64,000 nt of DNA, taken from positions 189,353 to 253,352 of the forward strand of contig NZ_KE383942.1 in NCBI RefSeq assembly GCF_000422885.1, in the 5' to 3' direction. The DNA is from Ottowia thiooxydans DSM 14619. GTDB lineage: Bacteria; Pseudomonadota; Gammaproteobacteria; Burkholderiales; Burkholderiaceae_C. Positions 51,214 to 60,850 of this stretch are shown here, piece after piece (positions within the stretch are counted from its first letter, which is position 1; each line of letters starts with the position of its first letter). The position numbers were made by a program, and so were the translations under genes. The notes below the pieces were generated by a model, which saw only the letters and a list, made by a program, of their open reading frames with translations, did no database searches and was not told where the DNA came from.

Positions 51214-52014
51214 ATGACTGGCTTGCATGACTGGTTTCAAACACCCCCGGGCCAGTATCTTCTGGCTTGGGAGCAGGCTCGGTTTGATGAAGCCCTGACT
51301 GATGTTTTTGGCTATCACGCCCTGCAGTTGGGTCTTATTGATATTGATGCCCTGCATGCCAACCGTATGCCGCATCGATGGATGGCTGTGGAGACTCCGC
51401 TGGCCGCTGATGCGTTTAAGCACTTGGAAGAGGCCACTCGGGAACCCCGCTGGGCGATGGTGGCGGATGCCACAGCATTGCCATTCGCGGAAAACAGCCT
51501 GGACCTGGTGGTATTGCCGCACACACTGGAGTTGAGCAGTGACCCCCACGCGGCGCTACGGGAAGTTCAGCGTGTGTTGGTCCACGAAGGTAAAGTAGCC
51601 ATTACCGGGCTTAACCCCGCCAGTTTATGGGGCTTGCGCCAATACCGTGCCCGGTTCTACGGACGCTTTGGTTCGGAGCACCTTTTCCTGCCGGATGCTG
51701 GCCAGTTCATTGGCCATTGGCGCCTTAGTGATTGGCTGCGGCTGCTTGAGTTCGAACTGGAGTCGATCAGCTTTGGTTGTTACCTTCCCGCCGTACGGGG
51801 GGCTGGCACTTTGGCACGTTTTCGATGGATGGACAAACTGGGCCAGCGTTGGTGGCCAATCTTCGGTGCCGGGTATTTCATCATGGCAGTCAAGCGCACT
51901 CGTGGCGCCAAACTCATGGGCCAAAACTGGAAAAAATCTCCAAAAGTGGTGGGGGCGCCGGTCTCCATCGCCAATCGCACACCTACACCGACAATCACGG
52001 AAAAGAGACCTTGA
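51214..52014 (+). CDS. Class I SAM-dependent methyltransferase (YafS-like)
   Basis: 266 residues. The methyltransferase-11 core shows [20 protein letters not shown] and [20 protein letters not shown]; the usual glycine-rich motif I is degenerate, as in YafS. The substrate is unknown. It overlaps rnhA by 4 bases. In E. coli the order mltD-gloB-yafS-rnhA is contiguous; here the first two lie 15 kb away. Confidence 0.88.
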   Translation: MTGLHDWFQTPPGQYLLAWEQARFDEALTDVFGYHALQLGLIDIDALHANRMPHRWMAVETPLAADAFKHLEEATREPRWAMVADATALPFAENSLDLVVLPHTLELSSDPHAALREVQRVLVHEGKVAITGLNPASLWGLRQYRARFYGRFGSEHLFLPDAGQFIGHWRLSDWLRLLEFELESISFGCYLPAVRGAGTLARFRWMDKLGQRWWPIFGAGYFIMAVKRTRGAKLMGQNWKKSPKVVGAPVSIANRTPTPTITEKRP

Positions 52015-52448
52015 ACAAGATAGAAGTTTTCACAGACGGTGCCTGCAAGGGCAACCCTGGTCCCGGTGGCTGGGGCGCGCTGCTCCGCTCGGGCAATCAC
52101 GAAAAAGAGTTGTTTGGCGGTGAATCGCTTACCACCAACAACCGCATGGAATTGACGGCAGTGATCGAAGGCTTGAGTGCACTCAAGCGGCCCTGCCAGG
52201 TGGAGCTTTATCTTGATAGCCAGTACGTGCGCCAAGGCATCACCGAGTGGATCCACGGTTGGAAAGCCAAAGGATGGCGCACTTCGAACAAGCAGCCGGT
52301 AAAGAACGTCGATTTATGGCAAAAACTCGATGCTGTGGTGAGTACCAGCGGGCATCAGATTAATTGGCATTGGGTCAAGGGCCACGCCGGCCACGAGGGC
52401 AATGAACGAGCGGATGCGCTCGCGAATAGAGGCGTTCCCAAGAGATAA
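52011..52448 (+). CDS. rnhA: Ribonuclease HI
   Basis: 145 residues starting at TTG 52011 in a TTGA overlap with the methyltransferase stop, so translation is coupled. The four catalytic carboxylates are visible in [18 protein letters not shown] (Asp), [13 protein letters not shown] (Glu), [12 protein letters not shown] (Asp) and [10 protein letters not shown] (Asp). It cleaves the RNA strand of RNA-DNA hybrids. Confidence 0.96.
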   Translation: MNKIEVFTDGACKGNPGPGGWGALLRSGNHEKELFGGESLTTNNRMELTAVIEGLSALKRPCQVELYLDSQYVRQGITEWIHGWKAKGWRTSNKQPVKNVDLWQKLDAVVSTSGHQINWHWVKGHAGHEGNERADALANRGVPKR

Positions 52449-52533
52449 CGGGCGATCATGAACACGTTCCCGGAGTAGCCGCGCTGAGAGCCTTTTCTGA
52501 GGCCTTGGTGATGATCTTCATAAGGAAGCACAA

Positions 52534-52547
52534 TTGATGCACATCAA
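52534..52547. promoter_or_regulatory. Perfect FNR/ANR box before the adenylate-forming enzyme gene
   Basis: TTGATGCACATCAA fits TTGAT-N4-ATCAA exactly. Its centre is 76 bases before the ATG at 52617; activation from -41.5 would start transcription near 52582. AAGATAG at about 52569 is a possible -10 region. Confidence 0.85.
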
Positions 52548-52616
52548 TGCGATGGTGTTGATTGGACGCAAGATAGCCGCAAGAGCTGCACAGGCCAACC
52601 TATTGGAGACAAAAAA

Positions 52617-54059
52617 ATGCACTATCACCGCGCCGTTGGGCAAGCCTTTTCAAAGCCTGTTTTTGATCCGCTGCGTCTGCAAGCCGCTACGCTTGATGTG
52701 ATCGCTGGCGGCCACGCGTCTGCCTCCGTGCTGGCGGGGCTTCAGCAGCAACGACTTTCCCGATTGATCGAGGTGGCCCACGCTGGCTCTGCTTTGTACA
52801 GGGAGCGGCTGGGCAAAAATCAGATTCGGCAGAGCGACTGGCTGAAGCTGCCACCCGTGACGCGCGATGAGTTGATGGGGCGTTTTTCTGAGTGGGTGAC
52901 TGATCCCGAGCTCGATCTCCAGGCGCTGCGGGCCTTCACCGCTGATCCCGAGCGCATGGGCGAGCCTTGGCTGGGTAAGTACATGGTATGGGAAAGCTCC
53001 GGCACCAGTGGCAAGCCGGGTATCTTTGTGCAAGACGCACAGGCACTGGCCGTTTATGACGCGCTGGAGGCGGTGCGCCATAAGCCGCCAGGGCGTAAGG
53101 CCAGTATGTTCGGTGCGTTCTCTCCACTGGATATGTTCGGGCTGGGAGATCGCTATGCCATGGTGACCGCTACTGGCGGGCATTTCGCCAGCATATGCTG
53201 CCTTGATCGCCTGCGCAAAATCAACCCGTGGCTTGAAGCCAAGTCCCGGGGCTTTAGCATTCAGCAGCCGACTGATGCGCTGGTTCAGCAGTTGAATGAC
53301 TATGCCCCCATGGTATTGGCGACTTACCCAAGTGCCGCTGCCATGCTGGCTGAAGAGGCCGAGCAGGGGAGGCTGCGCATTCGGCCCACCAGCATCATGA
53401 CGGGCGGAGAAATGCTGAGCGCCGCTACCCGCGCTCGCATTTCCAGCGCTTTCGGGGCGCCGGTGCGCAACAGCTATGGAGCATCAGAGTTCCTGCCCAT
53501 CGCTTGGGAATGTGCGCACGGGCATTTGCACGTGAATGAGGACTGGCTGCTTTTGGAGCCGGTCGATGAACAGTTCCGCCCCACGCCACCTGGGGAGTTC
53601 TCGCATACCGTGCTGCTTACCAATTTGGCGAATCATGTGCAGCCGCTCATCCGCTATAACCTTGGCGATCAGATCAGCATGCACAGAGGGCGGTGCACCT
53701 GCGGCTCATCGCTGCCGGTGATCCAGGTACAGGGCCGGGGCGACGATACCTTCCGAGTGCCGGGGCTCCGGCGCGGCCAGATGGTCAGTCTGTTGCCACT
53801 GGCTTTGTGCACGGTGTTGGAGGAGGAGTGCCGGGTCTTTGACTTCCAGCTGGAGCAGCGGGAGCCTAGCACCTTGGTGGTGCGTCTGCCTTTGCAAGGC
53901 CCGGAAGCGGCGGCGGCAATCGAGCGTTGCCGCATTGCCCTGGAGGCGTTTGCATTGGCGCAAGGAGCAAAGCCTATCCGCGTGATTGGGGAGCCAGGCT
54001 GTGAAGTGCCCCGCGGGCGAAGTGGAAAGGCTTGCAGGGTAGCGCTGAAGACGCCCTAG
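52617..54059 (+). CDS. Adenylate-forming enzyme, phenylacetate-CoA ligase / F390-synthetase-like
   Basis: 480 residues. The AMP-binding loop is MVWESSGTSGKPGIFVQ; other family marks are VLATYPSAAAMLAEEAEQG, IMTGGEMLSAATR, NSYGASEFLPIAWEC and LIRYNLGDQISM, with a Cys pair in GRCTCGSSLPVIQVQGRGDD. It probably activates an acid with ATP; the acid is unknown. An exact FNR/ANR box upstream suggests induction at low oxygen. The stop codon TAG is the fifth to third base pair set of a MITE end (element C), so the last residue or two may have been replaced by the insertion. Confidence 0.88.
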   Translation: MHYHRAVGQAFSKPVFDPLRLQAATLDVIAGGHASASVLAGLQQQRLSRLIEVAHAGSALYRERLGKNQIRQSDWLKLPPVTRDELMGRFSEWVTDPELDLQALRAFTADPERMGEPWLGKYMVWESSGTSGKPGIFVQDAQALAVYDALEAVRHKPPGRKASMFGAFSPLDMFGLGDRYAMVTATGGHFASICCLDRLRKINPWLEAKSRGFSIQQPTDALVQQLNDYAPMVLATYPSAAAMLAEEAEQGRLRIRPTSIMTGGEMLSAATRARISSAFGAPVRNSYGASEFLPIAWECAHGHLHVNEDWLLLEPVDEQFRPTPPGEFSHTVLLTNLANHVQPLIRYNLGDQISMHRGRCTCGSSLPVIQVQGRGDDTFRVPGLRRGQMVSLLPLALCTVLEEECRVFDFQLEQREPSTLVVRLPLQGPEAAAAIERCRIALEAFALAQGAKPIRVIGEPGCEVPRGRSGKACRVALKTP

Positions 54060-54236
54060 TGTCGTGAGTTGGAAGTTCGGTGAAAAAACAAATCTGTCGA
54101 AATCGGTGTCAGGCAAGGAGCAAACCGCAGTGATACCGAGTGGTATCGCGAGGAGTTGTGGGGCCGCCTAGGTGACGCCGCATGGCGCCGATTTTCGACG
54201 GATTTGTTCAGCGAATTTCCAATTCACGACACTAGG
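54055..54236. mobile_element. MITE-like element C with long terminal inverted repeats
   Basis: 182 bases. The left end CCTAGTGTCGTGAGTTGGAA and the complement of the right end CCTAGTGTCGTGAATTGGAA match at 27 of the first 30 positions, and similarity continues to about 50 bases with small gaps (CAAATCnGTCGAAAnTCGG). The centre, read on the minus strand, is CTCGCGATACCACTCGGTAT then CACTGCGG, like element B. There is no transposase frame. A clear target duplication was not seen. Confidence 0.8.
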
Positions 54237-54245
54237 TTCCCTGCT

Positions 54246-55559
54246 TCAAGCTTCGAATGCAGGTATGGGCGCGGGCAGAGGGGGGCAGTCAGGGGAGCGC
54301 AGAACCAGCTTCTTTCCTGCTCTGATCGCTTCGAGAACGAGCAATCCGTTTGCAGCCGCTTCCTGCAGGGACGACAGCAAGGTATGGCGAAGCACCGCAC
54401 GTTCAGTCCGGATCAAGAGTGTGACCATGCCGATGTCATCAAGCGTGTGGAATGCTCCGCGAGGGGCTGAGTCATCAGGGCGAATATTCTCCAGTCCAAG
54501 CTGACTCCATGTGTGAAAACGCAGGTGCCACCGGTCTGCTTCGGTCGATGTGTCGTCGGCAAGAGCAAGCGTCAGGCCATCGTGCTGCCACCAGAGCGCG
54601 TTGAACGCCAAAGTGTTGGACCAGCTGATGAATTGTCCGAACTGCCCTTCATCGCCATTCGTTAGCTCGGTAATCCGGTCGTAGAGTTGCTGCACACCAG
54701 GACTCACATCCTCCACTGGGGGGATGATTGACGAGGCCGTGCTATGTACCGCTCCTGGGCTGCGGTCAGCTATGACCAGGTCTTGGAAATCCAGGGGTGA
54801 GATGGAATCCCGGCCACTCCAGTGTCCTGTGAATACGGTGTGGTGCGCAAAACCAGCGCGGTCCAGGATGTCGAGTACCGCTTGGCGTGGATGAGCAATG
54901 GCGAGCTCAGGATTGGCCGGATTTTCAACCCGGCTTTCGCCGTAGCCAAACCCCATCGTGAAATGGCCCTTGCCTTCAGCAAGCAGGTCATCAACTTCGT
55001 CGTCCAGAAGGAAGATGGTCGTCACCAGGCGGCCAGTATCGGCCTTGAGTGTTCTTGCGGCTTCGCGCACATAGTTTTCTACGGTTGCAAGATCGACGTG
55101 GGTCAGGACCGAGATCATGAAAACCAGGTCCAGGCTGGCGTCTTCGAACGGAAAGCGGAATTCGCTACCGTTCACGGTACCTGTGGGGTTGTAGGGGAGG
55201 CTCTTGATATCCACTCGCCGAAACGAGAAGTTCGGATGTCGCGTGGCGATATGGCGCTGCGCCCAGGCAAGCCCTTCCACATTGGGGTCAAGCCCGACAT
55301 ACTGCGCCGCAGGTCCAATTCTGTTAGCCAGCGCCATGGCAATTCGCCCGAAGCCACAGCCCAAATCCAGGATTTTCGCGGCCTCTGGCAGCCTGCCAGA
55401 AGTGACGATTTTGGAGTAATGGTTCGCCACCGCGGGAGCCACTCCGCCGTTGAACTTCATTTCAAGAGCTGCCTCCGGCTGTGCAGGCATGGCTTGACGC
55501 CATGCGAGCTCATCTTCGATCCCGCAAGCGGATTCCCACAACCGCTGGTGAATATTCAT
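54246..55559 (-). CDS. Class I SAM-dependent methyltransferase with C-terminal extension
   Basis: About 437 residues from the ATG at 55559 (an upstream ATG-like start at 55583 is possible). The SAM-binding core is standard: motif I KILDLGCGFGRIAMALA, acidic motif YVGLDPNVEGLAWAQ, and the strand DASLDLVFMISVLTHVD. About 190 residues after the core (from about 250) form an extension without recognised features, ending Pro-rich. The substrate is unknown. Its end lies 10 bases from MITE C. Confidence 0.85.
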   Translation of the reverse strand: MNIHQRLWESACGIEDELAWRQAMPAQPEAALEMKFNGGVAPAVANHYSKIVTSGRLPEAAKILDLGCGFGRIAMALANRIGPAAQYVGLDPNVEGLAWAQRHIATRHPNFSFRRVDIKSLPYNPTGTVNGSEFRFPFEDASLDLVFMISVLTHVDLATVENYVREAARTLKADTGRLVTTIFLLDDEVDDLLAEGKGHFTMGFGYGESRVENPANPELAIAHPRQAVLDILDRAGFAHHTVFTGHWSGRDSISPLDFQDLVIADRSPGAVHSTASSIIPPVEDVSPGVQQLYDRITELTNGDEGQFGQFISWSNTLAFNALWWQHDGLTLALADDTSTEADRWHLRFHTWSQLGLENIRPDDSAPRGAFHTLDDIGMVTLLIRTERAVLRHTLLSSLQEAAANGLLVLEAIRAGKKLVLRSPDCPPLPAPIPAFEA

Positions 55560-55785
55560 CTCTATCCCTACTCCCATGAACACGTTCTTAGATCGTCAAT
55601 ACGTTCTGATATCTACTGCAGCACCTGCAGTTGGCTTTTCAGCGGACCTCAGAAACCCAAACTGTCTCTCTCGGATAGCCGTTGGTTGTGACCGCACGGC
55701 AGAGCGCCCTTCTGCCGGGGGCGCCCAGCCGCGCAGACTCCTAGGGGCTCAGGTGCAAAAAATGGAGAGAGCCGGGTGGATGAGT

Positions 55786-57009
55786 TCACCCACTGATCGC
55801 TGCCGGCTGGGCACCGATTTTTTTCTCGCGTATTGGCAGATTGAGTACGGCGGCCAGGAGAGCCAGCGCAATATCTGCGCGCCACATGAGCTCGTAGCTA
55901 CCCAGCTCCGTGATGGCCAAGCCGCCCAGCCATGCGCCCAGGAAACCGCCGGTCTGGTGGCTCAGGAGCGTAAGACCGAAAAGCGTCCCCAAATACCGCA
56001 CACCGAACAGCTTGCCCACCAAACCGGCCGTTGGCGGCACCGTGGCCAGCCAGGTCAAGCCCAGGCCTACTGCAAACACATAGAACACCCACGGCTCGCG
56101 CGGCATCATCAAATACCACACGATCAAAACCGCGCGCGAGCCATACATTACCGCCAGGATCATCTTGCTTCGGTATTGTCCGACCAGGTGCCCCACCACC
56201 AGACTGCCCACAATATTGGCCAAGCCGATCAGTGCCAATGACCAACTCGCGACCGACGGCGGAAGCCCGCACAGGTCAACCTCCGTGGGCAAGTGGGTGA
56301 CCAAAAACGCGATATGGAAGCCGCAAGTAAAAAACCCCGCATGCAACAGCAGGTAGCTGCGATCGGTTAGTGCCGTCTTCAGCGCTTGCTTCAGACCGGT
56401 GTCTTCGCTTGCATGCACGACGTGAGCAGCCCGGTTTCCCTTGGTTACTTTGCCAATGAGGGGCAGGGCAGCCAGTACGAACACCGCCAGAGACCACATG
56501 GCACCCATCCATCCCAGCATCTGGATCAGCTTCTGCATGACTGGCGCGAACACGAATTGTCCGAACGAGCCGCCGGCGTTGATGACGCCCGATGCCGCGC
56601 CGCGTGCCTCAGGTGTCAGACGCTGCGCGGCAGCGCCGATGAGAACCGAGAAGCTTGCGGCCCCAGCGCCCATGGCCATCAGCACACCCAGGGAGATGGT
56701 CAAACCCATGCCTGAATTCATGAATGGTGCGACTGAACAGCCCAGTGCAAGGATCAGAATGCCCGCCGTCAGTACGGGCTTGGGCCCCCAGCGGTCGGCG
56801 GCGGCGCCTGCGATTGGTTGTACTGCTCCCCATACGAACTGCCCGATCGCCAGTGCGAAGCTGATAGTGGCCAGCCCCAGACCGGTAGACGTGTTGAGGG
56901 GGCCCACAAACAAGCCCAGCGATTGCCGGGCGCCCATGGTGACCATCATGATGCCAGCGGCGGCCAGCGTAATGCCCAGCACATGCGGGCCTTGGAGTGT
57001 GCGGAACAT
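55786..57009 (-). CDS. Major facilitator superfamily transporter
   Basis: 407 residues with 12 predicted membrane helices. The MFS loop 2-3 motif is seen as GAAADRWGPKPVLTAG, and the sixth-helix region has GAAQRLTPEARGAASGVINA. The overall pattern is like oxalate/formate-type or monocarboxylate-type antiporters, but the substrate is not identifiable. The ATG at 57009 gives the N-terminus MFRTLQGPHVLGITLAAA. It is separate from the thioredoxin-like gene upstream by 70 bases. Confidence 0.9.
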   Translation of the reverse strand: MFRTLQGPHVLGITLAAAGIMMVTMGARQSLGLFVGPLNTSTGLGLATISFALAIGQFVWGAVQPIAGAAADRWGPKPVLTAGILILALGCSVAPFMNSGMGLTISLGVLMAMGAGAASFSVLIGAAAQRLTPEARGAASGVINAGGSFGQFVFAPVMQKLIQMLGWMGAMWSLAVFVLAALPLIGKVTKGNRAAHVVHASEDTGLKQALKTALTDRSYLLLHAGFFTCGFHIAFLVTHLPTEVDLCGLPPSVASWSLALIGLANIVGSLVVGHLVGQYRSKMILAVMYGSRAVLIVWYLMMPREPWVFYVFAVGLGLTWLATVPPTAGLVGKLFGVRYLGTLFGLTLLSHQTGGFLGAWLGGLAITELGSYELMWRADIALALLAAVLNLPIREKKIGAQPAAISG

Positions 57010-57079
57010 GTGACGGATGAACTGGAAGCCGGGGTGACGGGCGTAATTGGGCGAAGCGGATCAGCAGGGGAAGAGGACC

Positions 57080-57412
57080 TTAAGGCGCAATCAGTCTCAG
57101 GGCGTCGCTAAGGTCTTGTACTTGCGTGGGGCGCACCAACTGCGCCTGCACTTTTCCATCCAGCAGGAAAACGAGCGTAGGCCAGAGCTTGACCTTGAAA
57201 TGGCGCCCCAGTGCTCGCCCCGGTCCGTCTTCGATCTTGATGTGCTGTACGTTCGGGTAGTTCTGCAGCGCTTGCTCGATGATGGGTTGAGCACCTCGGC
57301 AAAAGCCGCACCAACCAGTGCCGAACTCCAGCACCAGCGGACCTTGTATCGCTTCGACCTCAGAAAGGGTCGGGGTCAGGATTTCGGGCACGGAGCTGGA
57401 GGTATAAGCCAT
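57080..57412 (-). CDS. Thioredoxin-family protein
   Basis: 110 residues from the ATG at 57412; the longer frame adds unrelated residues. The redox site is WCGFC (34-38) rather than WCGPC, and the cis-Pro is present in KLWPTLVFLLDG. It has no signal peptide, so it acts in the cytoplasm as a disulfide reductase. The middle Phe in place of Pro should alter redox potential. Confidence 0.9.
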   Translation of the reverse strand: MAYTSSSVPEILTPTLSEVEAIQGPLVLEFGTGWCGFCRGAQPIIEQALQNYPNVQHIKIEDGPGRALGRHFKVKLWPTLVFLLDGKVQAQLVRPTQVQDLSDALRLIAP

Positions 57413-57464
57413 GGCTTGTATTGTCCTTGTTGTTCTGTTTTTTTGCTGGAAGGGGGATACCGCC

Positions 57465-57490
57465 GCACTCCGAGCCAAAGGACGGAGTGC
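57465..57490. terminator. Hairpin between pyrD and the thioredoxin-like gene
   Basis: GCACTCCG and CGGAGTGC form a perfect 8-base stem with a 10-base loop, 17 bases beyond the pyrD stop. No T-run follows in the pyrD direction, so it may attenuate rather than end transcription. Confidence 0.45.
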
Positions 57491-57506
57491 GAAAGCGGAT
57501 GTGGGC

Positions 57507-58568
57507 TCAGCTGCGGGTCAATGCGCGCGCAATGTCCGAAACCAAGGCCGGCCCCTTGTAGATCAAGCCGGTGTAGATTTGCACGACATCTGCCCCGGCT
57601 TCTATCTTGGCGGCGGCATCAGCTCCGCTCAGAATGCCACCGACGCCGATGATCGGGAACCCTTTGCCCAGCGATGCCCTCAATGCACGCACAACACGGT
57701 TGCTGGCTTCGAGCACCGGGCTGCCAGATAGCCCACCCGCTTCCTCCGCGTGCCGCATGCCCTTGACCGCTTCGCGCGAAAGGGTGGTGTTGGTGGCTAT
57801 CACGCCATCCATGGCGTGGCGAAGCAAGGCATCGGCAATGGCTTGTACCTGCGTTTCTTCGAGATCGGGTGCGATCTTCAGAAAGAGAGGCACGCGCTTG
57901 CCATGCTGCTCGGCCAATTCACTTTGGCGTGACTTAAGGGCGGAAAGCAAGGCGTCGAGCGCGGCGTCGCTTTGCAAATCACGCAGATTCTTGGTGTTGG
58001 GGCTGGAGATGTTCACTGTGACGTAGTCGGCGTACGGGTAGACGCCGGCCAGGCATGCCAGGTAATCATCGTTGGCCCGCTCAATGGGCGTGGCAGCGTT
58101 CTTGCCAATATTCAGACCCAGGATCATTCGGCCAGGCGCCGGGTTTGCGTCTCGCTTGGCCTGGAAGCGCGAATTCCTGACGTTGCGAACGAAGGCTTCC
58201 AGGCCTGCGTTGTTGAAGCCCAGGCGGTTGATCAATGCATTGGCTTGCGGCAGCCGGAACATGCGAGGCTTGGGATTGCCGGGTTGCGCCAATGGGGTGA
58301 CCGTGCCCACTTCGACGAAACCGAAGCCCATGGAAGCAAAGGCATCTATGGCGCGCGCGTTCTTATCCAGCCCCGCGGCCAGCCCTATGCGGTTGGGGAA
58401 GTGCAGGCCGGCGAGTGTGACCGGGTCGTCCACACGGCCATTGCACCAAGCCCAGGCCAGCGGGGTGCCTTGGGTGCGGGCCAGCGCATCCAGGGTCAGT
58501 TCGTGTGCCGTTTCAGGGTCGAGATTGAAAAGAAATGGGCGGGCCAAGCCATAGGGGAGCAGCGGCAT
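57507..58568 (-). CDS. pyrD: Dihydroorotate dehydrogenase, class 2 (quinone)
   Basis: 353 residues from the ATG at 58568. Marks: [53 protein letters not shown] (catalytic Ser region), and [17 protein letters not shown]. The N-terminal extension ([20 protein letters not shown]) is the membrane-associating part of class 2 enzymes. It oxidises dihydroorotate with quinone in pyrimidine synthesis. It is divergent from rpiA with 42 bases between starts. Confidence 0.95.
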   Translation of the reverse strand: MPLLPYGLARPFLFNLDPETAHELTLDALARTQGTPLAWAWCNGRVDDPVTLAGLHFPNRIGLAAGLDKNARAIDAFASMGFGFVEVGTVTPLAQPGNPKPRMFRLPQANALINRLGFNNAGLEAFVRNVRNSRFQAKRDANPAPGRMILGLNIGKNAATPIERANDDYLACLAGVYPYADYVTVNISSPNTKNLRDLQSDAALDALLSALKSRQSELAEQHGKRVPLFLKIAPDLEETQVQAIADALLRHAMDGVIATNTTLSREAVKGMRHAEEAGGLSGSPVLEASNRVVRALRASLGKGFPIIGVGGILSGADAAAKIEAGADVVQIYTGLIYKGPALVSDIARALTRS

Positions 58569-58610
58569 CGGATAATTCTTCTTTGCAAGTAATTTGGGGA
58601 ATTGTCGCAA

Positions 58611-59303
58611 ATGCCATCACCCTCCGCTCCTACCCAGGACGAACTCAAGGCCATGGTCGGGCAAGCAGCGCTGCAATATGTAGTGCCCGGACAGATCGTT
58701 GGCGTGGGTACGGGCTCTACCGTTAACAAATTTATCGACGCATTGGCGGCGATGAAAGACCAGATTCCAGGGGCTGTTTCCAGCTCTGAAGCCTCCACCG
58801 CAAGGCTGAAGGCCTTGGGCATTCCCGTGCTTGATTCCTCAGTGGTGGAGGAAATCGCGGTCTACATCGACGGCGCTGATGAGATTGACCATCGTGGATG
58901 TATGGTCAAAGGCGGTGGCGCGGCGCTCACACGCGAAAAGATCGTGGCAGCGCAATCGCGCCGCTTCGTGTGTATTGCTGATGAGTCGAAGCTGGTGGAT
59001 GTGCTGGGGGCTTTCCCATTACCCGTAGAAATTATTCCCATGGCTGCGCAGCGGGTCGTGAGGCAGTTTGCCGCACTCGGTGGGCAGGCCACCTTGCGGC
59101 TTAAGGACGGCGCTCCTCTGGTGACTGACAACGGGCAGCACATTCTCGATGTGACTGGTCTGCGCATTGGTGATCCAGTGGCGTTTGAATCTGATGTGAA
59201 TCAGTGGCCGGGGGTGGTGACGGTGGGGGTGTTTGCTCATCAGAGGGCTGCGGTCTGCTTGCTGGGAACGGCCAGTGGTGTGCGGACGTTGACTTTTGAG
59301 TAA
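58611..59303 (+). CDS. rpiA: Ribose-5-phosphate isomerase A
   Basis: 230 residues from the ATG at 58611. Marks: [40 protein letters not shown] and [19 protein letters not shown]. It interconverts ribose-5-phosphate and ribulose-5-phosphate. A TTG at 58602 is possible but too near the GGGGAA ribosome-binding site. Confidence 0.95.
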   Translation: MPSPSAPTQDELKAMVGQAALQYVVPGQIVGVGTGSTVNKFIDALAAMKDQIPGAVSSSEASTARLKALGIPVLDSSVVEEIAVYIDGADEIDHRGCMVKGGGAALTREKIVAAQSRRFVCIADESKLVDVLGAFPLPVEIIPMAAQRVVRQFAALGGQATLRLKDGAPLVTDNGQHILDVTGLRIGDPVAFESDVNQWPGVVTVGVFAHQRAAVCLLGTASGVRTLTFE

Positions 59304-59980
59304 GGCCAGAGGGCAAGCACTTTTGGGTTTTGTTGCTGGCGTTTTGACTTTTCACCCTCTCTGAGGGGTGGGCCCCGCTGACGGCTACGGCTGCGGCTGC
59401 TGGCTGCTGGCTGCTGGCTGCTGGCTGCGGCGTGCGGGTTTTAACTCCCTCTCCCCCTGGGAGAGGGCGGGGGCGGCCGGCTGCGGCGTGAGGGCAGGCG
59501 GCCGTTGATTAAGCGGTTGCTAATTACCTTCTGCTCTTCTCTTGAGGTCGGAGGCCGGGATTGCGCCCGGCAGCGCAGTCCCTTTCTTTGCTCGCACAAA
59601 GCAAGGAACCAAAGAAATGCGACCCCAAGTCCGTGTCCCTACGCTGCGCTCCGGGCACCCTCCGGTGCTCGTTCAAGGGGCGGTGCGGCAGAACTCACTG
59701 CTTTCGCTTCGCTCACTACGTTCAAACAGCTGCCGCAAGCTAGTTCTTGAAGCAAGAGCATCTTTCAGTGCTCTTGCCCGCCCCTTGCCCTGCGCTCCTC
59801 GGCACGGCCTCAAGGGGTGGGATACCCACTCGGGCCATTGCTGCGCTCGGCCCCCAGATTTCAGTTCTCCTATCGGAGAAAAATCTGTCAAGACCTTGAA
59901 AGGTCTGCCTCCAAGAGCCGCTGTTCATATGTCATGAACTAGCTCCGAACGTCCTTCTCGACCCTCACGCCACGCGAGTG
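59304..59980. other. Repeat-rich intergenic region
   Basis: 677 bases. It contains a GGCTGCT tandem array (59395-59428) and a CTCTCCCCCTGGGAGAG hairpin (59452-59467). The block at about 59570-59900 gives, on the minus strand, the Ser/Glu/Arg phrase LFERSERSESSEF, which I know as a widely scattered repeat in this family rather than a protein. No gene is supported. Confidence 0.6.
59395..59428. repeat. GGCTGCT heptamer tandem repeat
   Basis: About five near-perfect GGCTGCT units in non-coding DNA after rpiA. The unit length is not a multiple of three, which agrees with the absence of a gene. Confidence 0.9.
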
Positions 59981-60655
59981 TCAGAACCTGATTCCCGCCG
60001 GGTTCGAGTCAGAGGGGGGAGGCGCCACTTCCGGATCAGTCTGCGCCTGCTCGGCACCAGAGTCAGCCGCTGGCTGCGTTCCAACTGGCCTCACTTGCAC
60101 CGGCACTAGAGGACTGGCAACAGGGCGCCGGTAGCTACTGGGTAGCTGGGCGGTCTTGGGATAGCCGGCGGCGTCCAGGTATTGGGCCCAGTCAGCATCA
60201 GAAAAGCCCTTGAGATGCTGGCCGCCAATGGTGAGCTGAGGAATACTGTTGTCCGTGCCCGTGAGGCGACGTAAGGCAGCGATATCGTCTTTGGTCGTGA
60301 CGGTTTTCTCGGTGAACGGCACGCCTCGGGTAATCAGAAAGCTGCGCCCACTGCTGCAAGGTGCGCAATCGCCAGTGGTGTAGAGCGTTACGGGGAAGCG
60401 CTGCACGGTTTGCCGAAACTGAAAAGGCAGGCCGGTATCACCGGATGCTGCGCTATCACCTGCAGGGGTAGCCCCAGTGGTGCCGCCAGCCGAACCACCC
60501 GGAGCGCGGTTGTTCGTGCTTACAGCGGGTGGTTTGTCTGAATAGGTGACGCGCCCATCAGACCCTACGGATCGATAGAGCTGTGCATGGGCGGCACTAC
60601 CCAGCAAGAGCGCGGCGAAGACGGCGACGAGAGAATTGGCGGGCAAGGAGCGCAT
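59981..60655 (-). CDS. Exported DUF4124 protein with glutaredoxin-like domain
   Basis: 224 residues from the ATG at 60655. The signal peptide ends AHAQ. A DUF4124 segment follows at once (LYRSVGSDGRVTYSDKPP), then a Gly/Ser/Thr linker. A glutaredoxin-like domain comes next at about 95-170: YTTGDCAPCSSGRSFLITRG (CAPC redox site), NSIPQLTIGGQHLKGF (cis-Pro). The tail is Pro-rich. It is likely a periplasmic thiol-disulfide protein. It lies after prlC in the same direction with 195 bases between, and so probably has its own promoter. Confidence 0.88.
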   Translation of the reverse strand: MRSLPANSLVAVFAALLLGSAAHAQLYRSVGSDGRVTYSDKPPAVSTNNRAPGGSAGGTTGATPAGDSAASGDTGLPFQFRQTVQRFPVTLYTTGDCAPCSSGRSFLITRGVPFTEKTVTTKDDIAALRRLTGTDNSIPQLTIGGQHLKGFSDADWAQYLDAAGYPKTAQLPSSYRRPVASPLVPVQVRPVGTQPAADSGAEQAQTDPEVAPPPSDSNPAGIRF

Positions 60656-60850
60656 GTAGAACGTTATCGATCCAAGTAAAAACCACGAACCCCCTTGTTT
60701 AGCCCGAGTGGACTGGCACCTACTCAAACAGAGGTACCCAAGGGAGACATGACAGAACCGGCGCTTCGCAGACGCGAAAGCCTATGTCCTGCAATGATGG
60801 CATTCATCTCTGCATTTTCCCAGCAATGCCTTACAGCTATCGTACTTTCT

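Noticed and set aside
59673-59891. Minus-strand frame containing LFERSERSESSEF
   Set aside because: This phrase comes from a dispersed DNA repeat in this bacterial family; I do not regard it as a protein.
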